A stretch of DNA of 64,000 bases from CAZLMG01 sp964560765 (GTDB lineage Bacteria > Bdellovibrionota_B > Oligoflexia > Oligoflexales > CAZLMG01). A program made the position numbers and the translations under genes. Shown in pieces: positions 25,512 through 34,085 of this stretch (position 1 is the first letter of the stretch; each line of letters starts with the position of its first letter). The notes under the pieces were generated by a model. That model was not told the DNA's origin. It did no database searches and saw only the letters and a list, made by a program, of their open reading frames with translations. Where the stretch lies: assembly GCA_964560765.1 (NCBI GenBank), contig CAZLMG010000016.1:37748-101747 (forward strand), given 5' to 3'.

Positions 25512-26611
25512 ACATGCCCTCGCGCCTGGAGAACTTGGCTAACGGCTGCCCGCATCGCATCCTGAAATGCTGTCCGACTGAACTGCATGGCAAATTCACG
25601 CAACCTTACTAAAGAAAAATCGTCGACTCTAAACTCATTCAAAATCGTAACGAGGGACTCGGCCGTCGGCTCATCGAAAAACATTCCCGTTTCGCCCTGT
25701 CGAATGTAGTCTAAGGCCCCCCCACCGCGCAAGGCAATGACCGGCGTCCCAGACGCCATGGCTTCAATCGGCACGATGCCAAAATCCTCAATGCCGGGAA
25801 ACAGTAAGGCGTCAGCGCGAGCGAGGAGGCGACCTAACAGCTCATCACTGGGCCGAATGACAAATTCTGTCCAGCGCCCGGCAAGCTTTTGCAATCGAAA
25901 GCGCTCCGGCCCATCGCCAGCAATAATCAGACGCTTACCCAGGGACTCACAGGCGCGAATCGCGACTTCAATCCGCTTATAAGGGACAAACGCGCCGGCA
26001 ACAATAAAGTAACCATCGCTCCCTGATTCGTGTTTGGCAAAAGCATCCACATCGACCGGAGGATGAATGACCGAACTTTCTCGGCGATAGTAGCGGGTGA
26101 CACGAGCTTGTACGAACGACGAATTGGCTATGAACTTATCAACACGAGCAGAGCTAGCGGCATCCCACGTTCGCAGCCCCGAGATCATGTAATTCCAAAG
26201 TGCCCGCACTCCAGGAACTGGTGGCAGCGAGGCCGCATAATGCTCTCGTTGGTCCCAGGCGTAACGCATGGGCGAGTGGATGTAACATAGATGGCGAGCA
26301 AGCGGTGCCGGCATCGCCCCCTTAGCAACACAGGATGATGTGCTGATCACCAGATCATAATTGCTTAAATCAAAGCTTTCCATAATTGACGGCAAAACCG
26401 GCAGCAAAGCCTTGCGCGCAAACTGCAGGGGCTGCAACCATTTCGGAAAAATAACGCGGCGGCGACGCAAAGACGCCGGCATCGCTTCCGGTTTATAGAA
26501 AAGTGTATAAATAGGTGCCTCGGGGTACATGGCCGCAAGCTCTGCCAGAACCTTTTCACCACCCCGATAGGTCACTAACCAGTCGTGAACCAAAGCAACC
26601 TTGGCCTGCAA
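25508..26611 (-). CDS. Family 4 glycosyltransferase
   Basis: 367-residue GT-B glycosyltransferase. The N-terminal domain begins KVALVHDWLVTYRGGEKVL (a glycine-rich acceptor loop) and the C-terminal domain has the EDFGIVPIEAMASGTPVIA signature, which is the E-x7-E nucleotide-sugar motif. It starts at TTG with a strong GAGGAGGGTGAG site. It forms a two-gene operon with the sugar phosphotransferase that overlaps its stop, so it probably adds the second sugar to the lipid-linked chain. It is divergent from the sigma54 activator gene. Confidence 0.9.
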   Translation of the reverse strand: MQAKVALVHDWLVTYRGGEKVLAELAAMYPEAPIYTLFYKPEAMPASLRRRRVIFPKWLQPLQFARKALLPVLPSIMESFDLSNYDLVISTSSCVAKGAMPAPLARHLCYIHSPMRYAWDQREHYAASLPPVPGVRALWNYMISGLRTWDAASSARVDKFIANSSFVQARVTRYYRRESSVIHPPVDVDAFAKHESGSDGYFIVAGAFVPYKRIEVAIRACESLGKRLIIAGDGPERFRLQKLAGRWTEFVIRPSDELLGRLLARADALLFPGIEDFGIVPIEAMASGTPVIALRGGGALDYIRQGETGMFFDEPTAESLVTILNEFRVDDFSLVRLREFAMQFSRTAFQDAMRAAVSQVLQARGHV

Positions 26612-26649
26612 CTCACCCTCCTCGCCAGCATTTCCGAATTGACTTGGGG

Positions 26650-26681
26650 ATTATACAAGGGGTGATTACAAAATCCGACAA
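26650..26681 (-). promoter_or_regulatory. Possible sigma70 promoter for the glycosyltransferase operon
   Basis: Reading on the minus strand there is a perfect TATAAT (26655 to 26650) about 39 bases before the TTG start. A TTGTCG at 26681-26676 could serve as the -35 element but the 20-base spacer is long, so only the -10 is convincing. The divergent activator gene starts at 26880 and may use the rest of the gap. Confidence 0.35.
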
Positions 26682-26879
26682 TTTGTCGCAAAAGACCGCG
26701 TCCGCGTCTTTGCCTAGGTATGCCCCGGAAAACCTTGCCTGGCGCAAGTTTGCATCCCAAGAAATCATAGTGCTAAAATGAGAATACAGATCCCAATTCA
26801 TGTGACGTTTCGAGTGCAGTCAATCAGGCATTTCTGACTGTATCCACCGTGCATCGCTACGTATCAGGAGCCTCCAGGC

Positions 26880-28037
26880 ATGATCTTCGATGATTCAAGT
26901 CGAGATGAGCATGATGTTCGCAAAAATTGGCGTGAGAGCTTTCCCGAGATTGTGGGACGCAGCGAGCCCATGTTGCGCGTTTTGGAAATGGTGGCCAAAA
27001 TCGCACGCTCTGATAGCGCCGTTCTAATTCACGGCGAGAGTGGCACCGGCAAGGAGCTTATCGCCAATGCGTTACATCGCCTATCTGCCCGAGCCGCTCA
27101 ATCATTCGTTGCGATTAATTGCAGCGCGATCCCCGAGAACCTGCTCGAGTCAGAGCTATTTGGCCACGAAAAGGGCGCCTTTACCGGCGCGTCCCAACGA
27201 CATTTGGGCCACTTTGAGCGGGCAAACGGTGGCACGCTCTTTCTCGACGAAATCGGCGACATGCCGGCGCGACTTCAGGCTAAGTTGCTGCGAGTATTAC
27301 AAGAAAAGCAATTTACTCCCGTCGGTGGAACGCAGCTGCGGCAAGCCGACGTTCGCATCATCGCTGCGACCAATGTCAATTTAGAGAGGGCGATGGCCGA
27401 GAACTCATTCCGACAAGACCTGTACTACCGACTAAACGTTTTACCCATCGACATGCCGGCCTTGCGTGAGCGCAAGGGTGACGTCGTCGAGCTACTACAT
27501 CACTTTCTAGATATGGCAAATCGGGCACACCATTTAGCGCGTCCCGCCTACTTTTCTTCGGAAGTGCTGCAGTTACTGAGCGATTACTCCTGGCCTGGCA
27601 ACGTTCGCGAATTGCAGAATTTGGTTGAGAGAATCGTGATTATGACGCATGGCGGGGAGATCACGCCTGCGGCACTGCCGGCCGAATTTCGATCCCACAA
27701 AGCGCGGATGACGGGACGGGTCGGAGGAGATGCTGCGGCCATGACCATCGATCGAGTTTCTTACTCCATGCCAATGGTCACGCCCGATTCTGGCATGACG
27801 CCGGGAGATAATGGCCGCAGTGGCGTGATACGCTATCCGGATGAACGTTTCGCACTCCCAGATGATGGGCTAAGCCTTCAAAACTATATAGAAAAAATTG
27901 AAAATGATCTGATTGCGCAAGCTCTGTCGCGAACCCACAACAATAAGAATCAGGCTGCCAAACTGCTGGGCTTGAATCGTACGACCTTAGTCGAGAAAAT
28001 AAAAAAACGCCGCATCGGCGCCCACTCCGGGGACTAA
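26880..28037 (+). CDS. Sigma54-dependent transcriptional activator without receiver domain
   Basis: 385-residue bacterial enhancer-binding protein. After a short N-terminus of about 25 residues the AAA+ domain starts directly: Walker A GESGTGKE, the sigma54-contacting GAFTGA loop, Walker B GGTLFLDEIGDM, and SWPGNVRELQNL. A linker of about 80 residues leads to a Fis-type helix-turn-helix (NKNQAAKLLGLNRTTLVEKIKKRRI). No receiver, GAF or PAS domain is present, so activity must be controlled by expression, partner proteins or the linker. Divergence from the exopolysaccharide operon makes that operon a candidate target. Its last codons also encode a terminator for the opposite strand. Confidence 0.9.
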   Translation: MIFDDSSRDEHDVRKNWRESFPEIVGRSEPMLRVLEMVAKIARSDSAVLIHGESGTGKELIANALHRLSARAAQSFVAINCSAIPENLLESELFGHEKGAFTGASQRHLGHFERANGGTLFLDEIGDMPARLQAKLLRVLQEKQFTPVGGTQLRQADVRIIAATNVNLERAMAENSFRQDLYYRLNVLPIDMPALRERKGDVVELLHHFLDMANRAHHLARPAYFSSEVLQLLSDYSWPGNVRELQNLVERIVIMTHGGEITPAALPAEFRSHKARMTGRVGGDAAAMTIDRVSYSMPMVTPDSGMTPGDNGRSGVIRYPDERFALPDDGLSLQNYIEKIENDLIAQALSRTHNNKNQAAKLLGLNRTTLVEKIKKRRIGAHSGD

Positions 28038-28045
28038 ATGCGGCG
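28001..28045 (-). terminator. Intrinsic terminator of the rpsB-tsf-pyrH-frr operon
   Basis: On the minus strand, ATGCGGCG (28045-28038) and CGCCGCAT (28015-28008) form an 8-bp stem with a GC-rich 22-base loop, followed at once by seven T residues (28007-28001) and further T-rich sequence. It lies about 42 bases beyond the frr stop and inside the end of the opposite activator gene, so this DNA serves both as coding sequence and as terminator. Confidence 0.6.
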
Positions 28046-28086
28046 TAGCCAAATCGCGCCAAGTTGCTGGCACCACTTGCCCTAAA

Positions 28087-28647
28087 CTAAACCGTCATGA
28101 CCTCTTTCTCTTTTTTGGCCACCCGCTCGTCAACCTTTGCGCAATAATCGTCGGTCAGCTTCTGCACATCGGCTTGCAGTTTCTTAACTTCGTCCTCGCC
28201 GATAATCTTATCCTTTTCCAACTTTTTCACGTCATCGTTCGCAGTCTTACGGATCAGTCGAACGGCAACTTTCACATCCTCGCTCATTTTCTTGATCGAT
28301 TTCACGATGTCTTTGCGGCGATCTTCCGTTAGAGGAGGTATCGGCAAGCGTACGACGTTCCCATCGCTTGTCGGCTGCACGCCAACATCGGCCTTCATGA
28401 TAGCTTTCTCGATATCAGGAATCAGCTTCTTTTCAAACGGAGCAATGACGATGGTACGCGCATCAGGAGTGGATAGCGTCGCCACCTGATTCAGTGGAGA
28501 TGGGTTACCGTAATAGTCAACTCGAACATTATCAACCAGAGCAATGGACGCACGCCCCGTTCGCACCTTGGTTAAATCTGTCTCAAAGCCCTTCAAACGC
28601 TTTTCCATTTGGTCTTTACAGCTCTTCATCACATCATTAGCAGACAT
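28087..28647 (-). CDS. frr: Ribosome recycling factor
   Basis: RRF splits post-termination 70S ribosomes together with EF-G. The 186-residue product from the ATG at 28647 has normal length (185 in E. coli) and an AAGGA site six bases upstream; a longer in-frame extension upstream lies over pyrH and was rejected. Signatures include DLTKVRTGRAS, VDYYGNPSPLNQVATLSTPDART, and PPLTEDRRKDIVKSIKKMSEDVKVAVR. It is the last gene of the operon, 28 bases after pyrH. Confidence 0.97.
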   Translation of the reverse strand: MSANDVMKSCKDQMEKRLKGFETDLTKVRTGRASIALVDNVRVDYYGNPSPLNQVATLSTPDARTIVIAPFEKKLIPDIEKAIMKADVGVQPTSDGNVVRLPIPPLTEDRRKDIVKSIKKMSEDVKVAVRLIRKTANDDVKKLEKDKIIGEDEVKKLQADVQKLTDDYCAKVDERVAKKEKEVMTV

Positions 28648-28675
28648 ACTCATTCCTTTCATCACACGCAAATAA

Positions 28676-29389
28676 TCAGTGAACGAGCGTTCCAAAGCCA
28701 TTACTCGACAATGAGCGGCGCACACACCCCTCCTCGTCCAGTTTGAAGACAAGAATCGGCAGAGATGCTTCCATGCACATGGTGATCGCCGTCGCATCCA
28801 TAACGTTCAGTTTCTTCTGAATCACTTCCAGATAAGAAATTTCCTCAAAACGCTTGGCATCAGGATACTGCATTGGATCACGATCATAAACCCCATCTAC
28901 CTTGGTCGCCTTCATAATGACTTCGGCGCCAATCTCACGCGCCCGCAACGCGGCCGCCGTATCGGTAGTGAAATAAGGATTGCCGGTACCGCCGGCAAAG
29001 ATCACGACACGCCCCTTATCCAAATGCTTGACGGCTTTGCGGCGGATGTAGGGCTCCGCTAGCTCCTGCATGGTGATCGCGGTCAATACTCGGGTATTGA
29101 TTCCGTGCATCGTTTCCAAGACACCCTGCAAAGCCAGTCCGTTGATGACGGTTGCCAGCATACCCATGTAATCCGCAGAAGCCCGGTCGATTCCCCAACC
29201 TACCGCCTTTGTACCGCGAACAATGTTACCGCCGCCAATGACGACGCTAACTTGTACACCGGCCTCATGAGCCTGAGCAATTTCGCCAGCAATCATGTTC
29301 AAAGCATCGCCATTGATGCCAGCCTGATCACCGCCCAGCATCTCTCCCGATAATTTGAGCATGATTCGCTTGAAACGCATGCCGCTCAT
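28676..29389 (-). CDS. pyrH: Uridylate (UMP) kinase
   Basis: Cytosolic hexameric kinase making UDP from UMP. 237 residues from the ATG at 29389, which has GGGAG eight bases upstream. Signatures: RIMLKLSGEMLGG at the start, VVIGGGNIVRG, DYMGMLATVINGLALQ, and FAGGTGNPYFTTDTAAALRA. It lies between tsf and frr, the standard order. Confidence 0.97.
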   Translation of the reverse strand: MSGMRFKRIMLKLSGEMLGGDQAGINGDALNMIAGEIAQAHEAGVQVSVVIGGGNIVRGTKAVGWGIDRASADYMGMLATVINGLALQGVLETMHGINTRVLTAITMQELAEPYIRRKAVKHLDKGRVVIFAGGTGNPYFTTDTAAALRAREIGAEVIMKATKVDGVYDRDPMQYPDAKRFEEISYLEVIQKKLNVMDATAITMCMEASLPILVFKLDEEGCVRRSLSSNGFGTLVH

Positions 29390-29413
29390 GTCTATCACTC
29401 CCGTGTCAGATGC

Positions 29414-30316
29414 TTAATTTCCGCGCATGGTCGCAGCGACTTCATCCGCAAAGTTTTCCTGCTTCTTCTCGATGCCTTCGCCCAAACCAAATCGTCGGAA
29501 TGCGGACAGCGTCACAGGATGGCCTGAAGCCTTCAACAGCTTGGTGATATTCGTGTTTGGATCTTTAACGTATTGCTGCTCAAGCAAACAAACTTCTTTG
29601 AAGAACTTCTGCATTTGACCAACCAGAATCTTCTCGATCATTTCGGCTGGCTTGCCTTCTTCTTCTAACTTCTTGCGAGCAATGGCGCGTTCTTGGTCCA
29701 ATTCCGTCGTGTCGACTTCGCTGGACTCTAGGTAGCGAGGCGAAGCAGCAGCAACGTGCATCGCCAAGTCTTTTGCCAAATCTTCGACGGCAGCGCCCTT
29801 AGCACCATCCAATGCCACCAACGTGCCAATTTTGCCGCCCATGTGGATATAACCACCAACGACACCGTTCTTGGCCGAGATGACGCTGACGCGTCGCAGC
29901 TTCAAATTTTCACCGATTTTTGCGATCAAAGCCGTCAGAGTGTTGGCAACTGTCTCACCATTGCTCATTTTGGTCTCAAGCATCGCTTCCACTGAAGGAA
30001 GATTCTCGCTGAGCGCCAGTGTCGCAGCTTCTTCTACAAACTTCACAAAGTCGGCGTTCTTGCCGGCAAAGTCGGTTTCGCAGTTCACTTCAATCACTAC
30101 ACCCGTAGACTTGTCCGGAGAAATCTGTACAAAGACGGTGCCTTCAGCAGCAATGCGGTCTGCCTTCTTTGCGGCTCGGGACATTCCCCGCTCACGCAAC
30201 CAAACAATTGCCTTTTCCATGTCGCCAGCAGACTCTTCGAGCGCCTTCTTGCATTCCATCATGCCAACGCCAGTCTTCTCTCGCAGCTCTTTTACTTGTC
30301 CCGCTGTAATAGCCAT
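29414..30316 (-). CDS. tsf: Translation elongation factor Ts
   Basis: Guanine nucleotide exchange factor that reloads EF-Tu with GTP. 300 residues, with the UBA-like start VKELREKTGVGMMECKKALEES, the TDF contact motif in VNCETDFAGKNADF, and LEQQYVKDPN near the end. It sits 25 bases before pyrH and 110 bases after rpsB, with a hairpin terminator in the rpsB-tsf gap. Confidence 0.97.
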   Translation of the reverse strand: MAITAGQVKELREKTGVGMMECKKALEESAGDMEKAIVWLRERGMSRAAKKADRIAAEGTVFVQISPDKSTGVVIEVNCETDFAGKNADFVKFVEEAATLALSENLPSVEAMLETKMSNGETVANTLTALIAKIGENLKLRRVSVISAKNGVVGGYIHMGGKIGTLVALDGAKGAAVEDLAKDLAMHVAAASPRYLESSEVDTTELDQERAIARKKLEEEGKPAEMIEKILVGQMQKFFKEVCLLEQQYVKDPNTNITKLLKASGHPVTLSAFRRFGLGEGIEKKQENFADEVAATMRGN

Positions 30317-30387
30317 ATTGTGACTCCTTTGCTAATTGAGGTCGTGAAGATTCATTTCACCAGATGAGCTCGACGCCCACTTGCGAG

Positions 30388-30415
30388 AAAAAAAAGCGGG
30401 CCAGATCGACCCGCT
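30388..30415 (-). terminator. Intrinsic terminator/attenuator between rpsB and tsf
   Basis: On the minus strand AGCGGG (30415-30410) pairs with CCCGCT (30400-30395) around a nine-base loop, followed by eight T residues (30395-30388). It lies 12 bases after the rpsB stop and before tsf. A partial terminator here is known in other bacteria and would set the S2 to EF-Ts ratio. Confidence 0.7.
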
Positions 30416-30426
30416 AGACGAGGCGA

Positions 30427-31236
30427 TTACTCGCCGCTTTCGTCAGATTGGGTTCGGGCGCGCTGCACCGCCACGCGGTGACCCGCCTGATCCTGGAAGG
30501 TACCTTCCTTGATATCCATCATCTTAACTTCTTCTTCGCGGACATCCTTGCGACGCATCTTGCCTGCAATGCAGCACTCGGCTGCCGCTCCAATGAACAA
30601 GCGCAAAGACTTCAAGCTGTCGTCGTTACCAGGAATGATGAAGTCGATTCCGGCTGGATCGGCATTGGTATCGGTCAGCGCCACGATTGGAATGTTCAAA
30701 CGCAGAGCTTCCTTAACAGCGATTTGCTCTTTGTGGGCATCGACGAGAAAGATGGCGCGTGGCAAACCAGGCATGTCCTTGATGCCGCCAATGTTACGCT
30801 CTAGCTTCTCTCGCTCGCGAGTCAGCCCAAGTACTTCTTTCTTAGTCAGCTGGTCAAATACGCCCTCGTTTTCCATGCGCTCTAGGCGCTTCAGGCGGTG
30901 AATGCTTTGGCGGATGGTCGGGAAGTTTGTGAGCGTGCCGCCAAGCCAGCGGTGGTTTACAAAGTACATACCTGCGCGACGAGCTTCTTCCGCAACGATG
31001 TCGCGCGCCAATCGCTTGGTACCGACAAATAGCACGTGGCCACCATGTGCGGTTACGTTCTCGAGAAAGTCCGTTGCTTGCTTGAAGCACTTGACCGTCT
31101 TTTGCAGGTCGATGATGTGGATGCCGTTACGCGAGCCGAAGATGTACGGAGCCATCTTGGGATTCCACCGGCGCGTTTGGTGGCCGTAATGGGCCCCCGC
31201 TTCCAGCATGTCACGCATGTTAATTGTCGAAGCCAT
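30427..31236 (-). CDS. rpsB: 30S ribosomal protein S2
   Basis: 269 residues, including a charged C-terminal extension of about 30 residues. Signatures: MRDMLEAGAHYGHQTRRWNPKMAPYIFG, VLFVGTKRLARDIVAEEA, NHRWLGGTLTNF and DTNADPAGIDFIIPGNDDS. It heads the rpsB-tsf-pyrH-frr operon. The 185-base upstream region to yceD must contain the promoter and any S2 autoregulatory leader, but I could not mark it reliably. Confidence 0.98.
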   Translation of the reverse strand: MASTINMRDMLEAGAHYGHQTRRWNPKMAPYIFGSRNGIHIIDLQKTVKCFKQATDFLENVTAHGGHVLFVGTKRLARDIVAEEARRAGMYFVNHRWLGGTLTNFPTIRQSIHRLKRLERMENEGVFDQLTKKEVLGLTREREKLERNIGGIKDMPGLPRAIFLVDAHKEQIAVKEALRLNIPIVALTDTNADPAGIDFIIPGNDDSLKSLRLFIGAAAECCIAGKMRRKDVREEEVKMMDIKEGTFQDQAGHRVAVQRARTQSDESGE

Positions 31237-31421
31237 GATCGTACCCTTTCTGCGAAGGTTGTTACTTCGATCTCCCGCAGTATGCTCAAACCGGCATACA
31301 CCTTCAGATTTGGGAGACCTGTTTTCTCGGCTGCCTATTCCAATGCGACAGCCGGCTTATGGGACCCTTTTAAGTATCTGAAATGGTGGAAATCGCAATG
31401 CTAAAAATGGACAAGCTGCGA

Positions 31422-31976
31422 TCAGTCATTCTCACCATCGTCCAAGTTCAGCTCAGTCAACTTCGCGAAGGGGTGCGCTGCGGCGGGCTCCTTCTCGGCG
31501 TACACGATCGGACTGCTCAAATCATCTCCACAGATAGCGCAAGAGCCTGTATTTAAATCAACTTTTGTCGTTCGCGCGGGAATCGCGAGATGCACCTGCT
31601 CGGATAGGGCGATGTCGAGATCTAAGAAAGGCGCATCAAAATAGCTTAGGTCCATCTCGTCTTCTGTTAGCTGGCGCTCGCCATGCATAGGCGTCTCAGC
31701 GCCTGCTTGCCGAAATCTGGACTCAAAATCCACCCTCAACGGCCACTGAATCTTAAGACCGCAACGTCCACAATCCACATAGGGTTCGTAGTGGAACTGC
31801 CCCAAGACCAGGACATCACCACTCAATTCCTGTCGAACGCGCAGTTCACCCGTCAGGAGTGGCTGCGTCCCGCCTTTGGGAACCGGAAAATCCTGGTACA
31901 GGCTCGAGAGCCAGCTCTCTTCGCCAGTCATGCGAACCGACAAGATGCCTGTCAGACTTCGAACATCGATCTTCAT
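31422..31976 (-). CDS. yceD: YceD/DUF177 family protein
   Basis: 184 residues from the ATG at 31976 (GGAG eight bases upstream; the longer upstream frame lacks support). The family is found beside rpmF and plant members act in 23S rRNA accumulation. Visible features are VDCGRCGLKIQWPLRVDFESRF, an acidic EDEMDLSYF segment, and a second cysteine pair GSCAICGDD, which may bind zinc with the first. Here it lies upstream of rpsB on the minus strand, about 1.9 kb from rpmF and in the opposite orientation, so the usual yceD-rpmF pairing is broken. Confidence 0.8.
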   Translation of the reverse strand: MKIDVRSLTGILSVRMTGEESWLSSLYQDFPVPKGGTQPLLTGELRVRQELSGDVLVLGQFHYEPYVDCGRCGLKIQWPLRVDFESRFRQAGAETPMHGERQLTEDEMDLSYFDAPFLDLDIALSEQVHLAIPARTTKVDLNTGSCAICGDDLSSPIVYAEKEPAAAHPFAKLTELNLDDGEND

Positions 31977-32240
31977 CAACTCGACTCCGTTAAATACAGT
32001 GATGGCGGCTCTTTGGCGCCAACCCCTCAGATGTCGCGTCCTATACCGTGAAGTTAGCGGGAACGCCAATTTTCTCTTAGATAAAAGTCATCTTTTTTGC
32101 CAAGACGCCGGCGATTCGTAGACTTATGGGCAGCGGTCCTTTCCGACATGCAATGATCTGGAACCATTAATAAAAACAGTAATTATGCCGATCTACTTGG
32201 GGGGCATTCCGCAGCGTTTTGGAAAGAGAGTAATCCTTTC

Positions 32241-33752
32241 ATGTCCGGAAAATGGCTCATACATCACGGCGCAGAGCGACTGGGTCCTTGGGATCCGGCC
32301 GAGGTGCGTCGAGCCTTGCGCGACGGTCGCATCGACCCTTTCGATCTTGTGTCGCGTGAAGGTAGCCAAGTCAAACTTGAACTCATCAATGTCGACGAAA
32401 TCTTTGCACCGCAAAAGTCTGATCCTGCACCAACAGCAGTCATTCCAGCAGCGAAAAAGGGCGAGGCTGCCGTATCCGACCTCGCCAGAACCCGCACCCA
32501 AGCTCGCGCCAGTAAGCCCGTTGCCCCAGCGGCGCTTGCCGATACTGTGACGGATGATGGCAAGACGGGGCGACGGCCGGCGGCAGCGCCAGTGCCCGAG
32601 TCGGCAAAGAACCAGGAGTCAGCTGCAGAAGCCTCGGCAGTCAGGCCAGCTGACCCCGCAGCCGAAAAAAAGCCGCGCCGCAAAGATGCCAAGCGCTATT
32701 TCCTGCATGATCGTAAAAAGCGGGTTCTCGGCCCTTTGAGCGCCCGCGAGATTCAATCGCTTTTCTATCGCGGCATTGTCGATCAATCCGTCAAGGTCGC
32801 CAAAGACCCTAAAAGTAAACCAATACCTGTGGCTCAGTTCATAGCTGCGTATGCTGGCGCCAAGGCGGCACACTTCAAGAGTTTCCATACGCGGTTGGAT
32901 TTAGACACCACAACGAACCACAGCGATGGCCTCCCCAACTCCCGGGTCATGGAGGAGTTGGCACAAATCGCCCGCTACAAGAACGCATTCCGCAGCCCCG
33001 CTCTACCGATCATCAGCACTCTCGGCATTTTGCTTGGGCTAGTTCTGGCGATCGTTGCCATTAAATACGATGCTTTCGATGCGCAAAGCCCATTTCGCCA
33101 GTGGATAAGCTCCAAGACCGGACCGGCCCCAGAGCAGCAGCCAAGAGTTGAGGGTCGAGCCGCGCCTCCGCGCAACAAGCAAGTCCCGGCAACAAGGGCT
33201 CTCTCCCAGCCGACGGCTCCCCCCATTGCGAACAACACCATCACCGCTCCGCCGAAGCCGCCTCAGGCGACAGCCAGCGCGCCGAAGAAGACGGCCGCCA
33301 AGGTGAAACCGAAAGTGAGGCCAACGACAAAAGCAAATAGTTCGCGACGCCAGGGCTCTTTGCCTCAGGGCCAAAGGCCCCGCAGTGAGACGTACGTACC
33401 GCCTAGGCGTCCGCCAGTAAATCCCGCCCCAACTACCCAAGTTAGACCTACTACTACCCCAGCCGCAGCTGACACCAACGCTACCGGCGTGTCTGGAGTC
33501 GCCAGCCTAGCGACAAAGGTCGGCCAAGTTACGACGATTGGACCGCTGACCTATAGCCCAGCCGCTGTTGCCGCATGCTCCATGAAGTGTGAGATTTTAT
33601 TCAAAGATTCTAGAGGATTAACTGTTACAGCCGTATTCTTCAAAGGTGCACACGAAGCTTCCCTGAAACGGAACGGAGGCCGAGCAACCATTGCGGGCCG
33701 GGTCGCCAAACGCGGCGCCGGCTATATCGTGTACTTGGAAAGTGTCCGCTAA
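32241..33752 (+). CDS. Membrane protein with two GYF_2-like domains and Pro/Ala-rich extracytoplasmic region
   Basis: 503 residues. Residues 3-55 (WLIHHGAERLGPWDPAEVRRALRDGRIDPFDLV) and about 148-200 (YFLHDRKKRVLGPLSAREIQSLFYRGIVD) both fit the GYF_2/DUF4339 pattern, with the Gly-Pro after the first strand. An Ala/Pro/Lys linker separates them. A single membrane helix at about 254-276 (IISTLGILLGLVLAIVAI) is followed by about 140 residues of Pro/Thr/Ala/Lys-rich sequence and a compact beta-rich end with two cysteines (AACSMKCEILF) that could be an OB-like fold. GYF_2 domains are thought to bind proline-rich peptides. Partner unknown. Confidence 0.72.
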   Translation: MSGKWLIHHGAERLGPWDPAEVRRALRDGRIDPFDLVSREGSQVKLELINVDEIFAPQKSDPAPTAVIPAAKKGEAAVSDLARTRTQARASKPVAPAALADTVTDDGKTGRRPAAAPVPESAKNQESAAEASAVRPADPAAEKKPRRKDAKRYFLHDRKKRVLGPLSAREIQSLFYRGIVDQSVKVAKDPKSKPIPVAQFIAAYAGAKAAHFKSFHTRLDLDTTTNHSDGLPNSRVMEELAQIARYKNAFRSPALPIISTLGILLGLVLAIVAIKYDAFDAQSPFRQWISSKTGPAPEQQPRVEGRAAPPRNKQVPATRALSQPTAPPIANNTITAPPKPPQATASAPKKTAAKVKPKVRPTTKANSSRRQGSLPQGQRPRSETYVPPRRPPVNPAPTTQVRPTTTPAAADTNATGVSGVASLATKVGQVTTIGPLTYSPAAVAACSMKCEILFKDSRGLTVTAVFFKGAHEASLKRNGGRATIAGRVAKRGAGYIVYLESVR

Positions 33753-33863
33753 AGCCGCAAAACCTTTCTTGACCCTAATCTGGCCCGCATGTATTACCAT
33801 CCATTCCGGATTTTGGTTGCTGGTCGCACCGTATTGGTGGGCAGCTTATTGGAGATTAGAGTC

Positions 33864-34082
33864 ATGGCAGTTCCTAAGTACAAAACATCACAGTCCAAGC
33901 GAGACATGCGTCGTTCGCATCATGCCCTCAAACCACGTCTGGGTTCCAGCTGCCCAAACTGTGGCGAAGTTAAGCATGCGCACAGCGTTTGCGAAGCCTG
34001 CGGTCACTATCGCGGCAAGCAAGTGATCGAGCCTCGGCGCGCCAGCCTGGGCGTCGAAGATACTTTCGACACCGAGTCGTAA
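33864..34082 (+). CDS. rpmF: 50S ribosomal protein L32
   Basis: 72 residues from MAVPKYKTSQSKRDMRRSHH, the standard L32 start, with GGAG nine bases upstream. Two cysteine pairs (CPNCG and CEACG) form the zinc ribbon. The upstream in-frame extension is non-coding leader. It is followed after only three bases by fabD; the plsX and fabH genes that usually lie between are absent here. Confidence 0.96.
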   Translation: MAVPKYKTSQSKRDMRRSHHALKPRLGSSCPNCGEVKHAHSVCEACGHYRGKQVIEPRRASLGVEDTFDTES

Positions 34083-34085
34083 ATA

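Noticed and set aside
28654..28797. N-terminal extension of frr
   Set aside because: It overlaps the end of pyrH and does not match the RRF family; the chosen start gives the standard 186 residues.
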